A stretch of DNA of 64,000 bases from assembly GCF_019925205.1 (NCBI RefSeq), contig NC_083565.1, positions 19,248,241-19,312,240 of the forward strand, given 5' to 3'. Within the stretch, counting starts at the first letter, position 1, and the number at the start of each line of letters is the position of its first letter. Position numbers and translations under genes: made by a program. This document shows positions 23,301 through 34,983 of this stretch, piece by piece. Source of the DNA: Metopolophium dirhodum (Eukaryota; Arthropoda; Insecta; Hemiptera; Aphididae). The notes beneath the pieces were generated by a model, which had not been told where the DNA came from, did no database searches, and saw only the letters and a program-made list of their open reading frames with translations.

Positions 23301-24618
23301 ATTATTATGTAGTATCACGTGAATCACAAAAGTGCAACAGGCTACATTGATAAGGATTCATTCTGTATTTTTAAAATACAATCGAAAAATAATTCGCAAA
23401 AATTCGAATACGATTTGTTTGTTATTTTCCAAACATTGAAACATAGTAACGCGTTTTCAAACGTTGTGTGGATACGATTTTATTATTATTATTATTTTTA
23501 ACAAGATGTAATGATAAGTATACATTTATTGGTTTTTTAATTAAAATATAAAAAAAGCCCCGAATTTACGGAAGCGCATAATTATAGAAACATACACTTG
23601 CCTAAATCATCATGACGTGGTTTTAAGCGCGGCTATTATTAATTATTATTCTTCTACTGTCTAAACTAAAATAAGACGTGGCTTATTATAATATATGAGT
23701 ACACATTTCCTAAGATTTATCTGTTTGAATTAACGACGACAATAATATTATATTATTTACAACCCCACAGCTTTTAAAATATTTAAAACCACTTTTACTA
23801 TTCCATCGTTATCTGAATTTCATTGAAGCATTCAATAAATCTTGTATGTATACCTAATAACAAATGTTAGATTATGGTATGCTATAGAAATTCTATCTTT
23901 ATTATTTTGTAACAAAACAGGTACCTATCTAAATATTATTCAACTCTGCAAAAGAGCATTGTCACAACAATTTATTATGAGAATAATAATATGGTATGAT
24001 AATATAGTCGTCCATAGTTGTTTGGTATATTATATAGTTTTTAATTATATTTAGTAATAATAAGACAGTTGTTTCTGATTTTTTTTGGATAATAAATATT
24101 GAAACGGGACAAATTAATCATGACCAAAAACGTAGGTGCCAAAATTGTAAATACGGTCCTGGACCTGTACAGTAGGGTATAGGTTTCATATAATGTACTC
24201 GCGTATTTTTATGGGCAGGTTCTAGTAAATTTGTTGGCTAATATAAAATAATGCTTTTTTTCTCGTAAAAAATTCCCATGCTGGCTGTATATAAACAGTC
24301 ACGTTTGTTACCAATGGTGTATGCGGCCAAAAATTTTCCTATAAAAGGCGTAAACACACGATAAAATATGACATTTATTTCTTAGACGCCAAGCCGCTTA
24401 TACATCTCATATTATAACGCCGAGCTTGCTCTTTGAAAACCCCTATCGCGCTTTCTCTCTCTTGTGTAAAAGTATTCTGTTGTTTTTTTTTTGTAATTTC
24501 TTGTAATTTTTTGTGTAATTTAAGATAAATTAGATTTGTTTTTTTTTATTTATTTCATATTACTTAGTTTTTTTCTGTTTATTCTTGTTTGTTTATTTTC
24601 TTAAAGTTTTCAATAGCC
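23301..24618. other. Intergenic region upstream of the TGS1-like gene
   Basis: AT-rich sequence with no supported gene. The last ~200 bases, pyrimidine-rich around 24450-24600, presumably hold the promoter and 5' UTR of the plus-strand gene starting at 24619. Confidence 0.45.
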
Positions 24619-26767
24619 ATGTTGTATAGACTAGAAAACTTTAAGGTACGGTACATGCGGGTACAGACAATGTTAGCCGCGTGGTGCACCGAAGAAAACG
24701 TAAGTATAATTTGATATTATATAGAAAAACGCTGCTGCAAGCCTCCCGTGCGTGTGTCACGAATTAATTATGAATAATTATTGACTTTAATGTTTTTTTT
24801 ATTGCAGGACGACAATCTCACAGCAGGTGTTATAAGAGTGACATCAATGCTGTTCGTCACCGTGGTGGGCACTGTGTCTATGAGCATCTTGGCGTTGCTG
24901 CTCTGCCTGTTGTACGCAGGACTCGCGATGACTGCGTTCATCGCCAACATTGTTAAGAGTCCTGCAGTGCAACGGGCATGGAGAAGACGTGTGCCAGGGG
25001 CCGCCGTTTTGGCAGACGGGGAAATAGCGTCGCGTTGCGTGTCCATCGGGATGGATACCGCAAGACTGGCGACTGCGACGCTAGCCTTTGTTATTTGGCT
25101 CATCGCTAACTCTATCGGCACCGTTATGTTTGTGGCAGTGGAGTTGATCGGACCCTCCAGCCGACCCGAAGAGCAGACGCCGCTTAAGTCTGCCGCTGGA
25201 GGTCCGATCGTCATAGACACCACGTTTGCGGACGTCGCGGTCGCTCTGATACCGGGCAGTTCCGTCTGCACAGAAAACGATACACACGTTGGCACGGCGT
25301 CAGCAGCGCGGGTCGATACCACGTACGTGCATTTACTTACAGGTATAATCAGAAATTGAATAATGTATTTTTATATTGCCCACAGACCAATAACTTATAA
25401 ATATTGGAAGAAGAGACATGCGTTGTTTTCTAAGTTCGACCAAGGCATTTTGTTGGACGAGGGTATGTAAAAAAAAACCTTTATATATTATATACGTATC
25501 ATACCATGTTAAAAATAAAAATGATATATATTATAATCGTATGTTTGGTTTTATAGAGAGCTTTTACTCGGTCTGTCCCGAGTCACTTAGCTTGTATATG
25601 GCGGAAAAGTGTGGCCGAGTAAAAGTGGCTGTGGACCCGTTTTGCGGCGCCGGCGGAAACGTAATTCAGCTTGCCCGACTGTTCGACAAAGGTACTGTAA
25701 TATTTTTTGCATTAAAAATAAATAAAATCGTTTTCGTGGAAATAAAATGTGAACATATTATTTCTACTTAATTGGTAATTACCGAAATGTAATAATTGTC
25801 TATAATGTACCTACTTATATATTATAATAATATATTAAGTAGGTACCTATTATCTGCGGATTCTAATAATTGTAATATTTTCTGTTTGCAATAGTCATTG
25901 CAGTAGATATTGACGCCGACAAAATAGTAATGGCCAAGGAAAATGCCGCTATTTATGGCGTACTGGATAAGATCGAATTTGTTGTCGGAGATTTCTTCAA
26001 ATTGGCTAATCAGATAAAGGGTGATGTTATAGTCACATCGCCGCCATGGGGAGGTCCAGAATACAACAAACTGGATGTTATCGGGCCGTTAGCTTTGTGC
26101 ATGGATAAGATTCTGGAAGTAGGGAAAACGATTGCCCCAAAAATACTGTTACACCTTCCCAAAAACCTTGATAAAAATGAGGTTTGTACATCATTTAGCT
26201 TAAATATAATTATATTATTATTTATGTGGAACTATAATTTATATTTTAAATGTCTATAGTGTTGGAAAATGTGCAACGGAGTTGGGGCCAGCCTTAGAAA
26301 AATTGAAAATGTGTTTATAAACAGATACCTCAACTCAACGTTGCTGTATGTCCGGTCCAATAATGTAAGTTATAAGTCATTGTCTATTTAATACAATAAA
26401 AGCATAGTAAAAAAATAATTAATATAAAAAAATAAGACTATATTATTAATATAGTACCTACTTGATGAATTTAATATACCTAACCGTATATACATATACA
26501 TAACAATATTATAATAATGTATTATTTATGTTTGAATTCATTAGAACAATTCCGTACCAGACGTCGCTCCCAAACCGGTCGACATCCACTTGTATAACTG
26601 TAAGTTGAAAACGTCTATATTTAAAAACTGTTATAGTATAATATTTATCTAATAAATTAATTTTCTTTATAGCATTCCGCAAGAATGAGCGGTATTGTTT
26701 AAAAACGTACCAGAGTTATCTTGTGGATGTTGATACGTTGGTGAGCAGCCGTCGTGCATCGGTCTGA
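24619..26767 (+). CDS. Tgs1: Trimethylguanosine synthase (TGS1) methyltransferase with predicted hydrophobic N-terminal domain
   Basis: Eight exons: 24619-24699, 24808-25322, 25386-25462, 25557-25691, 25895-26181, 26260-26364, 26545-26599, 26673-26767. They total 1350 nt (449 residues) with all phases consistent. The C-terminal ~250 residues match the TGS1 domain, which dimethylates m7G caps of snRNA, snoRNA and telomerase RNA to m2,2,7G using SAM. It shows KYWKKRHALFSKFDQGI, the SAM-binding motif DPFCGAGGNVIQ, VIAVDIDADKI, YGVLDKIEFVVGDF and the catalytic SPPWGGPEY. The first ~198 residues are unlike known TGS1: hydrophobic stretches at about 41-75 and 112-141, then an acidic, Thr/Ser-rich linker. 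The join uses GTACGT at 25323 and CACAG ending at 25385, exactly in frame. The C-terminus after NRYLNSTLLY is divergent. If the N-terminal exons belong to another transcript, the methyltransferase would lack a visible start codon. Confidence 0.85.
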
Positions 26768-26880
26768 TGTACATACGGAAAAATTATTATTGGACCAGCC
26801 ATAATATTACGTTGAGCTATCTGTCTATCAACACATTTTCAGATTTTTAGGCCAATTCCGTTGTCATTTTCTAATCATTC

Positions 26881-27345
26881 TTTATTTTTATTAAGGTTGA
26901 GGTGTAACAGAATTTTAGGGGCTATTGTAATTCCCACTTCCTGGAACTTTATCATACATACAGCTGACAGCCCGATGACCTACATTTTTGTGTTTTTGGT
27001 CCACCCCATGATGGCGAAGTAACGAACACGTCACCGTTTATCTGATTTGCCAGTTTGAAAGAGTCTCCAACAATTTCGTCGGATAGGTACGCCATAAATC
27101 GTGGCATTTTGCTTGGCCATAACTATCTTTTCGGCGTCAATATCTACAAAAATGACATCCCAATTGTTAGGTAATATAGATACTTAATATTTATTATAAT
27201 ATAATATAATTACGATTAAGTAGAAATAATATTTTCAAATAATATTACAGTCAGCAGCCGAACAGTCGCTGTAAGAAGTTTCCGCTGCGCCACAAAACGG
27301 GTCGACGCCGGTCGCTGGACATGGTCCACCAGTCGCAAGTCCACA
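26881..27345 (-). pseudogene. Inverted, decayed duplicate of TGS1 catalytic exons
   Basis: The minus strand contains degraded copies of two neighbouring TGS1 exons with remnant intron between them. 27345 to about 27250 corresponds to the DPFCGAGGNV exon (an indel destroys GGNV). 27156 to 26881 corresponds to the VDIDADKIVMAK...LLHLPKN exon and keeps VDIDAEKIVMAK, YG, GDSFKLANQI, SP-WGGP and an LLHL-like end. The catalytic SPPW has become SPSW, and several indels break the frame. Because the intron position is retained, it arose by DNA duplication rather than retroposition. It lies tail-to-tail only 113 bp from the stop of the intact gene. Confidence 0.85.
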
Positions 27346-27377
27346 AGTCCCACCCACCATCATCATATCTTGTATAA

Positions 27378-27471
27378 TCTATCATCTATTCATCTATTCA
27401 TCTATCATCTATCATCTATCATCTATCATCTATCATCTATCATCTATCATCTATCATCTATCATCTATCAT
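27378..27471. repeat. Heptanucleotide microsatellite (CATCTAT)n
   Basis: About a dozen head-to-tail copies of CATCTAT, interrupted near the left by two octamer variants (CATCTATT). It is not a CRISPR: there are no unique spacers. Confidence 0.95.
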
Positions 27472-27888
27472 TGCAATATTATAATTATTCACCTAAATGC
27501 ATGTATACCTTAATAATATTACCTACTTAATATAATTGACAATTTATTGTTACCCATCTAACACTGTATTAATAAAAGTATTTGTTGTTAAAATAAAGTT
27601 GAGTTCTACATTATTTGTACTTAATAATTATTCGGGTACAAAGGAAACGTATTTTAATCATACAAAATTAGATAAACTGAAATAATAAGTCAATACGTCG
27701 TGGTAAAAATAGTTTTTAATTAATAGGTAGGTACTTCAACAAAATAAAATGAAATACATAATATTTCATTGTTAGGTCACAGACCTTTTTTACTGTTATA
27801 GACCAGCCCGTCGTTTGCCAAATAAATACATTAATTGCTGATATATTGGTGCTGCGGTTTTAGTATAAATATTATATATTATAATATA

Positions 27889-30217
27889 CTAGCTGATCCC
27901 GTGCACTTCGTTGCCCGTTTAATGTATCAATATTTGTTGAGTCAACTTTGTTCAATTCGTTATTTAATATTCGGTGTAATGGTGTCTGTAGTCTGTTATT
28001 ATCGTTTATGAAGTTAACCCCACCGACTCGTCCGATTGACTCAAAACCAGTGTTAATATTTTGCAAATATGGATATGCATAATTGCAATTTGGATTTAGA
28101 TAAAATTTACATTGTTCTAACTTAATTAAATGTAATTAAAACAATAATTTAATGTAGTTAAAATAAAGAAATTATTCAATAAAAGTACGAAAATTATTTA
28201 CTTCATACAATCAGTTTATTAATTGAATTTGCTTCTAAGTTTATGTATAACATAATTGAAACAGATAATTGTTCTCTGCTGTATAACGGAACTCAATGTA
28301 TCATTAAATTGTCCGTTATATAGACAATTAGTGTTTAGAGTCCGTTTATAGTGTTTTAAAATTTAGAGTAATACGATTACATAATACCTACATTGCAATG
28401 AAAATGTATTAAACAGTATTATAAAAATATTTAATTATTCAAAAAAATAGAAAAGATATAAGGTGGGTACTAAATATGTATAAAAATTAAAAGACTAATG
28501 TTTTAGCCGTTATAGGTAGGTTTCTATAATTGCATGGTTCGTAAATAGGTAGGTGCCTACAATATCTTTTAACGAAGATTTTGTGACATTCTATATTTAA
28601 AATCCTTGTAAACCATTTTACATAATAGAACATTAAGTCGAAAGACTCGTTTACCTATATGATAATTTAAATTAATACAATTAGTACCTACATAACTATA
28701 AATATTTAGTAGTACAATTTTACAAATTTAGAAAATTTAGAAAATTAGTTTAAACTTAGAGAAAAATTTTAGTTATAATATTGATGAAGACGAAACTGAT
28801 AAATGATTTTATCATGATACACAGATGTAACAATAAAAATTAATTTTTAATTTTAATTTAAATAAGTATTATTTATAATGTTTGAAAATAATTTATAGAT
28901 AATTAATTCATTAAACCATTTAAATAAAACACAGAAGAAATATAAAACATCAATACATTTTGTGCACATAATTATTATAAATTGTGTTATTTAAAACTAA
29001 AATAAAATACCTAAAAAACGATTAGCCTTTTAGTTTTTACGTACAAAAGTATTTAAGTTGTACAAATAACTAATGTCAAATAAACTAGAAATATCAAATA
29101 TTCATTATTTAAATAAATTTATTTGTTTATTTATTTATTTATATATAATATAATCACCCACTAGAATAATTTATTTTTAATAATCCTTGTTAAATACAGT
29201 GTGTTTCACTCAAATGGTAACACGAAATATTTCCGTTCAGTGACCTTGGATTGAATTGGGAATTTTTCGAGGAGCTAGGGAATACTAAAATACACATTTT
29301 GTGATCATTTTCGAATTTTTAATTCTTTTATTGTGCGCACGCGCAATTAAACTTACATTTTTTAAATGGAAACACCTATTTTCCACCATATTTCGATAGA
29401 ACTATTTTTTTAAGCAACTTTGATAAACAAACATTTTCCTATCTCAAAAATTGACTGAATTACAGCCATCTCAAGTTGAAACAAAAAAAAATTGTTGTTA
29501 AATTTTCAATGTTCTGTATTTTGTCATTTTATTATTATTTTTAGTTGGAAGCCAGATAAATGGAAGGGCATGCGTTTATAGGTTATTTAAATAAAGTTAA
29601 ACATTTTATTTTTATAATTAAGTTTAAATTTAATTTAAATTATTTTTAAACATATTATAACAAATTACCATCAAATATTGGTAAACGGACACTTTGTACT
29701 ATCTATTGTTTAAGTTGCATACCGCGGACATTTTGTACGGTGAACATAAATTGAAAAATATCGATCGCTAACACTTTGAACGATATAAATAAACCAGAAA
29801 ATATACTTTACAAGATGAGATAAAATAAAATTGATCAAAACTTTGGATCGCGAATCGTGATCGCAATCAGTATGAGACATGAATTTGGTGACACAGTATA
29901 CACTCCATATACAACTCAATGGCCCATACACTAAAATACAATATGAACCAAAACCAAACTCTTAAATTTAATTCAAAAATGTTTAAATATGGATACGAAT
30001 ATACTATTTTAAGAATAGATAATTATAATAATAAAATAATTACAAATACACAATTACCTACTTGAAATCTGGTTAGAGCACCTCTCCGGGTTTCCTTCAC
30101 TTTCTCAAACCTACCGAATATACACACGAAATTTCATGAATATCGGTCAAGCCGTTTCGGAGGAGTTTGGCGACATACATTTTCCATATTGTGACACGAG
30201 ATTTTTATATATTAGAT
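27889..30217 (+). mobile_element. Degraded repeat element with ACTAGCTGA start and TATATTAGAT end
   Basis: The left end reads ACTAGCTGATCCCGTGCACT followed by TCGTTGCCCG, and the right end contains GGTCAAGCCGTTTCGGAGGA followed by a TTTTTATATATTAGAT tail. This start/end combination is a familiar interspersed repeat in insect genomes. A second start-like copy is at 44549. A minus-strand 64-codon frame (27872-28066) lies inside the left end. The interior is AT-rich and holds another repeat at 29200-29480. Element class and the continuity of the two ends are uncertain. Confidence 0.4.
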
Positions 30218-31550
30218 AACAAATTTACTTCTTTACCTATACATGAATATAAAGTAAATAATAGTTAATAAGTACATAATAATATAGCGTAATGTTGTAA
30301 TATTATGTACTAATTGTATAGTGTTCTGGTAGAACAATTTTAGTACAAAAAATTAATATTATTGAAGAAGAATAGAAATTGCTAATATAAAATATTATTC
30401 TGTGTAAATCTCATGCATCTGCATTAAAAAAAAAATGTGTACCCAGGGCAGCAAAATCCTAAATATCCTAAATCGCCACTGGACGTAACAAGAAGGCCTG
30501 ACAAAAAAAATATTCTACTTAATAAAACGTACCTATAACAAAAATTGTTAAAATTAAACGATCAGTAAATAATTTAAGAAATATACTAATGTTTCATGAC
30601 AGCAAATTCCCAAAAATAATATTTTTAAAAAAGTTATTACGTTCCAAATGCATTTAATCAAAAAAATATTGATATTTTAAAAAAATCTAAAAAATAAACA
30701 ACTTGACTTAGATAAATGCTTTTACCATCAAAACTGTTCTTATAATCAGTTTCACAAATTGGCTATTTTGAATTTATCCAAAAAAAATTTAATTTAATTT
30801 AAATTTTTTATTTTTGGTATTAAAAAAAAAAATTAAATATTGATTAGAACAAACATTATTTCATTTGTCTAGTCTTCCTGTTACTCCCTGGATAATATGA
30901 GGTTAGGTATTTATAATATTTGAAGAGAGATCAAAAAAAATATAAAATATTGAGGTGGGCTATTATAAAAAAATTGTGTTTTTGTGAACTGAAAAAAACC
31001 ACGTGTGAAAGCTATCATCTGTCTATCTACCTATTCTTTAGCTACATATAAGGGTTGACAAAATAAGCTATAAACATGCTCCAAGGAACCTCAAGGAATC
31101 TATAGACATAACTTTTATTTAAAACGATTCAGTAGTTTTAGAGTCTATTAATTATAGACAGAGTACAGACGGATCAACATCCATTTTTATATACCTATAT
31201 AGATTAATAACTAGATATCATATTGTATCAAAACGAATTTCTTTGACGTTGCGTGTTTTCGAACATTGGTCATCGTCATAAAGTGGTGACTGTCAGTCGG
31301 AGGTCAACTACTAAAACTGAATTATCAATTAATGATAAAATATGACGTTAATAATTAATATCACATCGATAGCTGGTAGTAATAACACTGAATAATAGAT
31401 AGTTGAAATTTCACCTATTCTGTGGTAATAAACAACTTTAGGTACATATACATACGTTTTTCGATAATATTTTAAAACATAGCTCGTTAGTTGCCCGTTT
31501 TATCGGAGTAAACAAGTATATAGGTATACCTACATCAAATATCAATCACT
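30218..31550. other. Intergenic AT-rich DNA
   Basis: No gene or complete element is recognised. A short stretch at 30445-30481 (CAGGGCAGC...CGCCACTG) resembles collapsed MITE ends. Confidence 0.4.
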
Positions 31551-31590
31551 ACACCTTTACACCTTTACACCTTTACACCTTTACACCTCT
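31551..31590. repeat. Octanucleotide microsatellite (ACACCTTT)5
   Basis: Four perfect tandem copies of ACACCTTT and a fifth with one change. Confidence 0.95.
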
Positions 31591-31828
31591 ACCATTTTCA
31601 ATACCCAGTACCATGCAGTAGTTACTATAAAGATACCAGCTATTACCTACCTAGTTAGTAGTTACCACATTTAAGATTTTCATTGGCAAAATATTTTAGT
31701 TTATATTTTTTGTACAAAATTACCGTTTTATGTAATACACTAATTATATGTTCATATACGAATTTTTGATTAACGCAATATAAATTATAAGTACCAATTA
31801 TGAATTAGGTACTGGACACTGCAGGGCA

Positions 31829-32412
31829 TAGACGTGCGCACGGGGATGGTCGGGTGGGCCATGGCCCACCCTTCAAGCTGTACCATACTTCAATACTTGT
31901 TACCTAAAGATTGCGACTTAGATCATGTTATATGAATTTAGTATTATCTTATTCTGTGATCCAAGCACCGTAATTTTTGATTCTTTATATAATTAGGTAT
32001 ATTTCATGCAAGTATGAAATATTAAAAATAACACAACTATATAATAACCTATCTAAATACCTACCTAATTTAATACCTACCTATCTATAAAAATGAAATT
32101 ATTAAATATTATTAATGGACGATATTACTTGTAACGGGGGAGTTGCGGTTGGTGTATTTATTATATTAAATGCATATGTTATTTTAAGATGTTCTCCGTT
32201 ATAAATCTGTAACCCTTCTATAGCTTAGCAAAAAAAAACATTTCTGTTTTTTTTTATGCAAATGATTGTATTTATGCCTTATATAATACAGTGGACGATG
32301 TGATGAGTAAACAAAAGTATATTATATCGATTAAAATAAATGTTTTTTAGTATCATTGCCCATTGGCTTGGCTCACTCTGCCACAACGGATTGCGTACTC
32401 CTGTCACCTATG
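31829..32412. mobile_element. Possible non-autonomous element with CATAGACGTGCGCAC start
   Basis: The left end (GGGCATAGACGTGCGCACGG) and the reverse complement of the right end (GCATAGGTGACAGGAGTACG) are partly similar, suggesting old inverted ends. A GGGTGGGCCATGGCCCACCC palindrome lies just inside the left end. There is no coding frame, and I found no clear target duplication. Confidence 0.35.
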
Positions 32413-32434
32413 CCACTGCCCACTGGCATATTCA

Positions 32435-33101
32435 CAGTGTTGGGTAAATTACTTTTAAAATGTAATGAAATTACGTTACTAATTACTTCAAATATTTTTG
32501 TTTAAATTACATTTGCGATACCTACAATTATTTTTATCACGTTACATTACTTTTTAATTAATAAAGTAGTGCGTTACAAATAACGTTACTTTTTTATCAT
32601 TGATAACAATTATTATTTTTTTTTGAACCATATTCAATTCATATGATTCAATTATTATGTATATTTTACAATCATAGACCTAGTGATAATAGACATATTA
32701 TGTACTATATCATCTCTCCTGAATGGCTATATAGTCATAAGTCATAATTTATTTTAATTAAATTTTATTTTTACACAAAACTATTTTCTTTCTATTAATA
32801 AAGTGATAAAACATTGTTAACTATTATCGGAATCGAAAATAAATATAATTGATTTTAATTTTACTGGAATATCCTATCGGCTTGTTTTTGTAATACATTC
32901 AAAACTATTATTTTAATAGCATGGAAAATAACGCGTCAGTGCGTTACTTCATAGAAATTACTTTTCAAAAGTAATTTTGTTTCAATTGCGTTACTTTAAG
33001 TAAAATGTAATGACATTACTGCTGCGTTACTGAAAAAGTAATTGCGTTACAGTAATTTGTAATTTTAACCTAACCTAACCTTTTTTTTATACCCAACACT
33101 G
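32435..33101. mobile_element. hAT-like non-autonomous element with perfect 8-bp TSD
   Basis: A 667-bp element begins CAGTGTTGGGTAAATTAC and ends TATACCCAACACTG, so its termini are inverted repeats. It is flanked by identical octamers CATATTCA at 32427-32434 and 33102-33109. The interior is rich in GTTACGTTACTAATTAC-type subrepeats near both ends. Three TAACC units occur at 33066-33080. It lacks transposase coding. Exact target duplications suggest a fairly recent insertion. Confidence 0.9.
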
Positions 33102-33192
33102 CATATTCATACTATCAACTAATTTATTACGACCATTAAAATTCTTAAATAATGCTGCTCTTGCCACCTGATGCAACTACTACCACGAACCA

Positions 33193-33365
33193 GTTGCGTG
33201 CTCAGCTTTTTTGAAAGTGGGTGATATGAATTTTTGACTATTCTCAGACCATGTTATCTAGCGATAAATATACTTTCATTGCTTCATCGTGTATTTTATA
33301 ACATGACAAAAATAAGCCAAATGGGGGATATGACACTCCCCCCCTACCCGCGTGTACGGCTCTGC
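33193..33365. repeat. Dispersed short repeat, copy 1
   Basis: It shares TGCTCAGCTTTTTTGAAAG, a GATATGAATTTTT segment, ACCATGTTAT and CTTTCATTGCTT in order with 40821-40990. Class unknown; no coding. Confidence 0.55.
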
Positions 33366-34983
33366 TAAGGACAGACTCTTCTATAGCAACTGCTCCTTTT
33401 CACCACCTGTTTAATGACTGTACAATATAACATAGTCATATTGTATAAACAAAAAGTAGCACGGCGGCCGACCATAATTTAAGAAAAACGGTGTAAATGT
33501 AGGTATTATATTATTAAAACTTCATAACTCCAGTATTCGTAATATTCATATATATTCTGTAATTATATCTAATCCAGAAGGTGCCTACATAGATACATAT
33601 ATAATACTTATGTATTTAGACATCTATAACAAATAAAACAAAACATAATTGGACATTATTCAATGTTATATTATTTATATTCGTTTTACTTGTCCTTGTG
33701 AAAACATTGTTAATCAATATTCAATTTTTAAAACCATTGCTAGGTAACTAATTATAAAAAAAATCTAATATAATTATTTAAACATTTTAATGCTAAAGTT
33801 CAATAGGTTGGTACGATATCATTAATTTTAATTAGATTTATTTTATAACTTAATAGTTATTATTTTCAACAATTTAGTTAAAATGGTTAGTGTAACAGAT
33901 TAGGTCAAACTTGAGAATAGCTAATAAGTACCTATATGGCTATATATTAATAATATATAAGTGTTGTAACACAACAGTCAACAATTTACATATAACAAAC
34001 TTTGAATATGAATTCATGAAAAATGTTCTTCTTAAGTTTTAATGGGATACATTGAGAATAAATGTTGTCCAAATCATTGTGAGTTCTGCAATTTTAGTTT
34101 CAACTTAAATGATGAAGAACAAAAATGGTAAATTAATAAAAAAAATGTTGATATTTTAATCATAAAGTAGGTCATAGGTCAACATAATATTCCTGTTAGT
34201 AAAAAACAATATACCAAGTTAATGTAGAAGTAATTTTAAGTATACAATTTACATAATATACTTTATTTAAGGTAAAAATATAATCAAAAGGCCTGCTCTT
34301 TATATTCTTCTACAATTTTTTTATGATATGCTATTTATCAACTGAGTCTTGAGAAGTGTTTAATTTAATACTGAATATTTACATAATTTAGTTTTAATAA
34401 ATATGATATATATATAATATAAATCTAAACCCTAATAATCTATTACCCGATGAAAATAATTGTACACTGTATAACATTCTATCTATTCTCATTTCTTAAT
34501 TGTATCTTTATCCTTAAATTAATTGTTGTTACAATTTTTAATTTGAATTACATCTTATTAGTATAATCTATAAAGAAAAATATATCACTTTTCTATGTAT
34601 GTAAATATGAATATATTTATTTTCTTAACAATTATATTATATTATAACTGTTTATTTACTATAATTATTTGGTCTGAAAGACCAAGTTACATACAAATAC
34701 ATAGTATTTTTATTTCAATTAAGCACCAATAAATTGTACAAAACATACATATAAAGTTAAACATTAAGTCCCTATATAGATGGTAGAAAATAGTATTTTA
34801 TACATATTTGAATAAATAATTAGTAAATATTTACATAGGTAACTAAAAAACATTAAAAAAAAAAATTTAATAACAAAACTGAATGGTAAATTATATGAAC
34901 ATTTAACATCACACATGTAAGTATTATTTAAGCATCATAATAATAATTCAAATAAATAAGTCGTTGATATAGTTTTTTTATTT
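33366..34983. other. Intergenic AT-rich DNA and presumed 3' flank of Rheb copy 2
   Basis: No gene or defined element is seen. The right part downstream of the minus-strand stop at 34984-34986 should include the Rheb copy 2 3' UTR. Confidence 0.45.

Noticed and set aside
24768..25322. 184-codon open frame antisense to the TGS1 N-terminal exon
   Set aside because: It is a shadow of the GC-rich plus-strand exon. The plus-strand reading has the start codon, splice sites and phase continuity; the minus reading has none of these and resembles no family.
27378..27471. Regularly repeated short units considered as a CRISPR array
   Set aside because: The units are contiguous 7-mers with no spacers, and the DNA is clearly eukaryotic.
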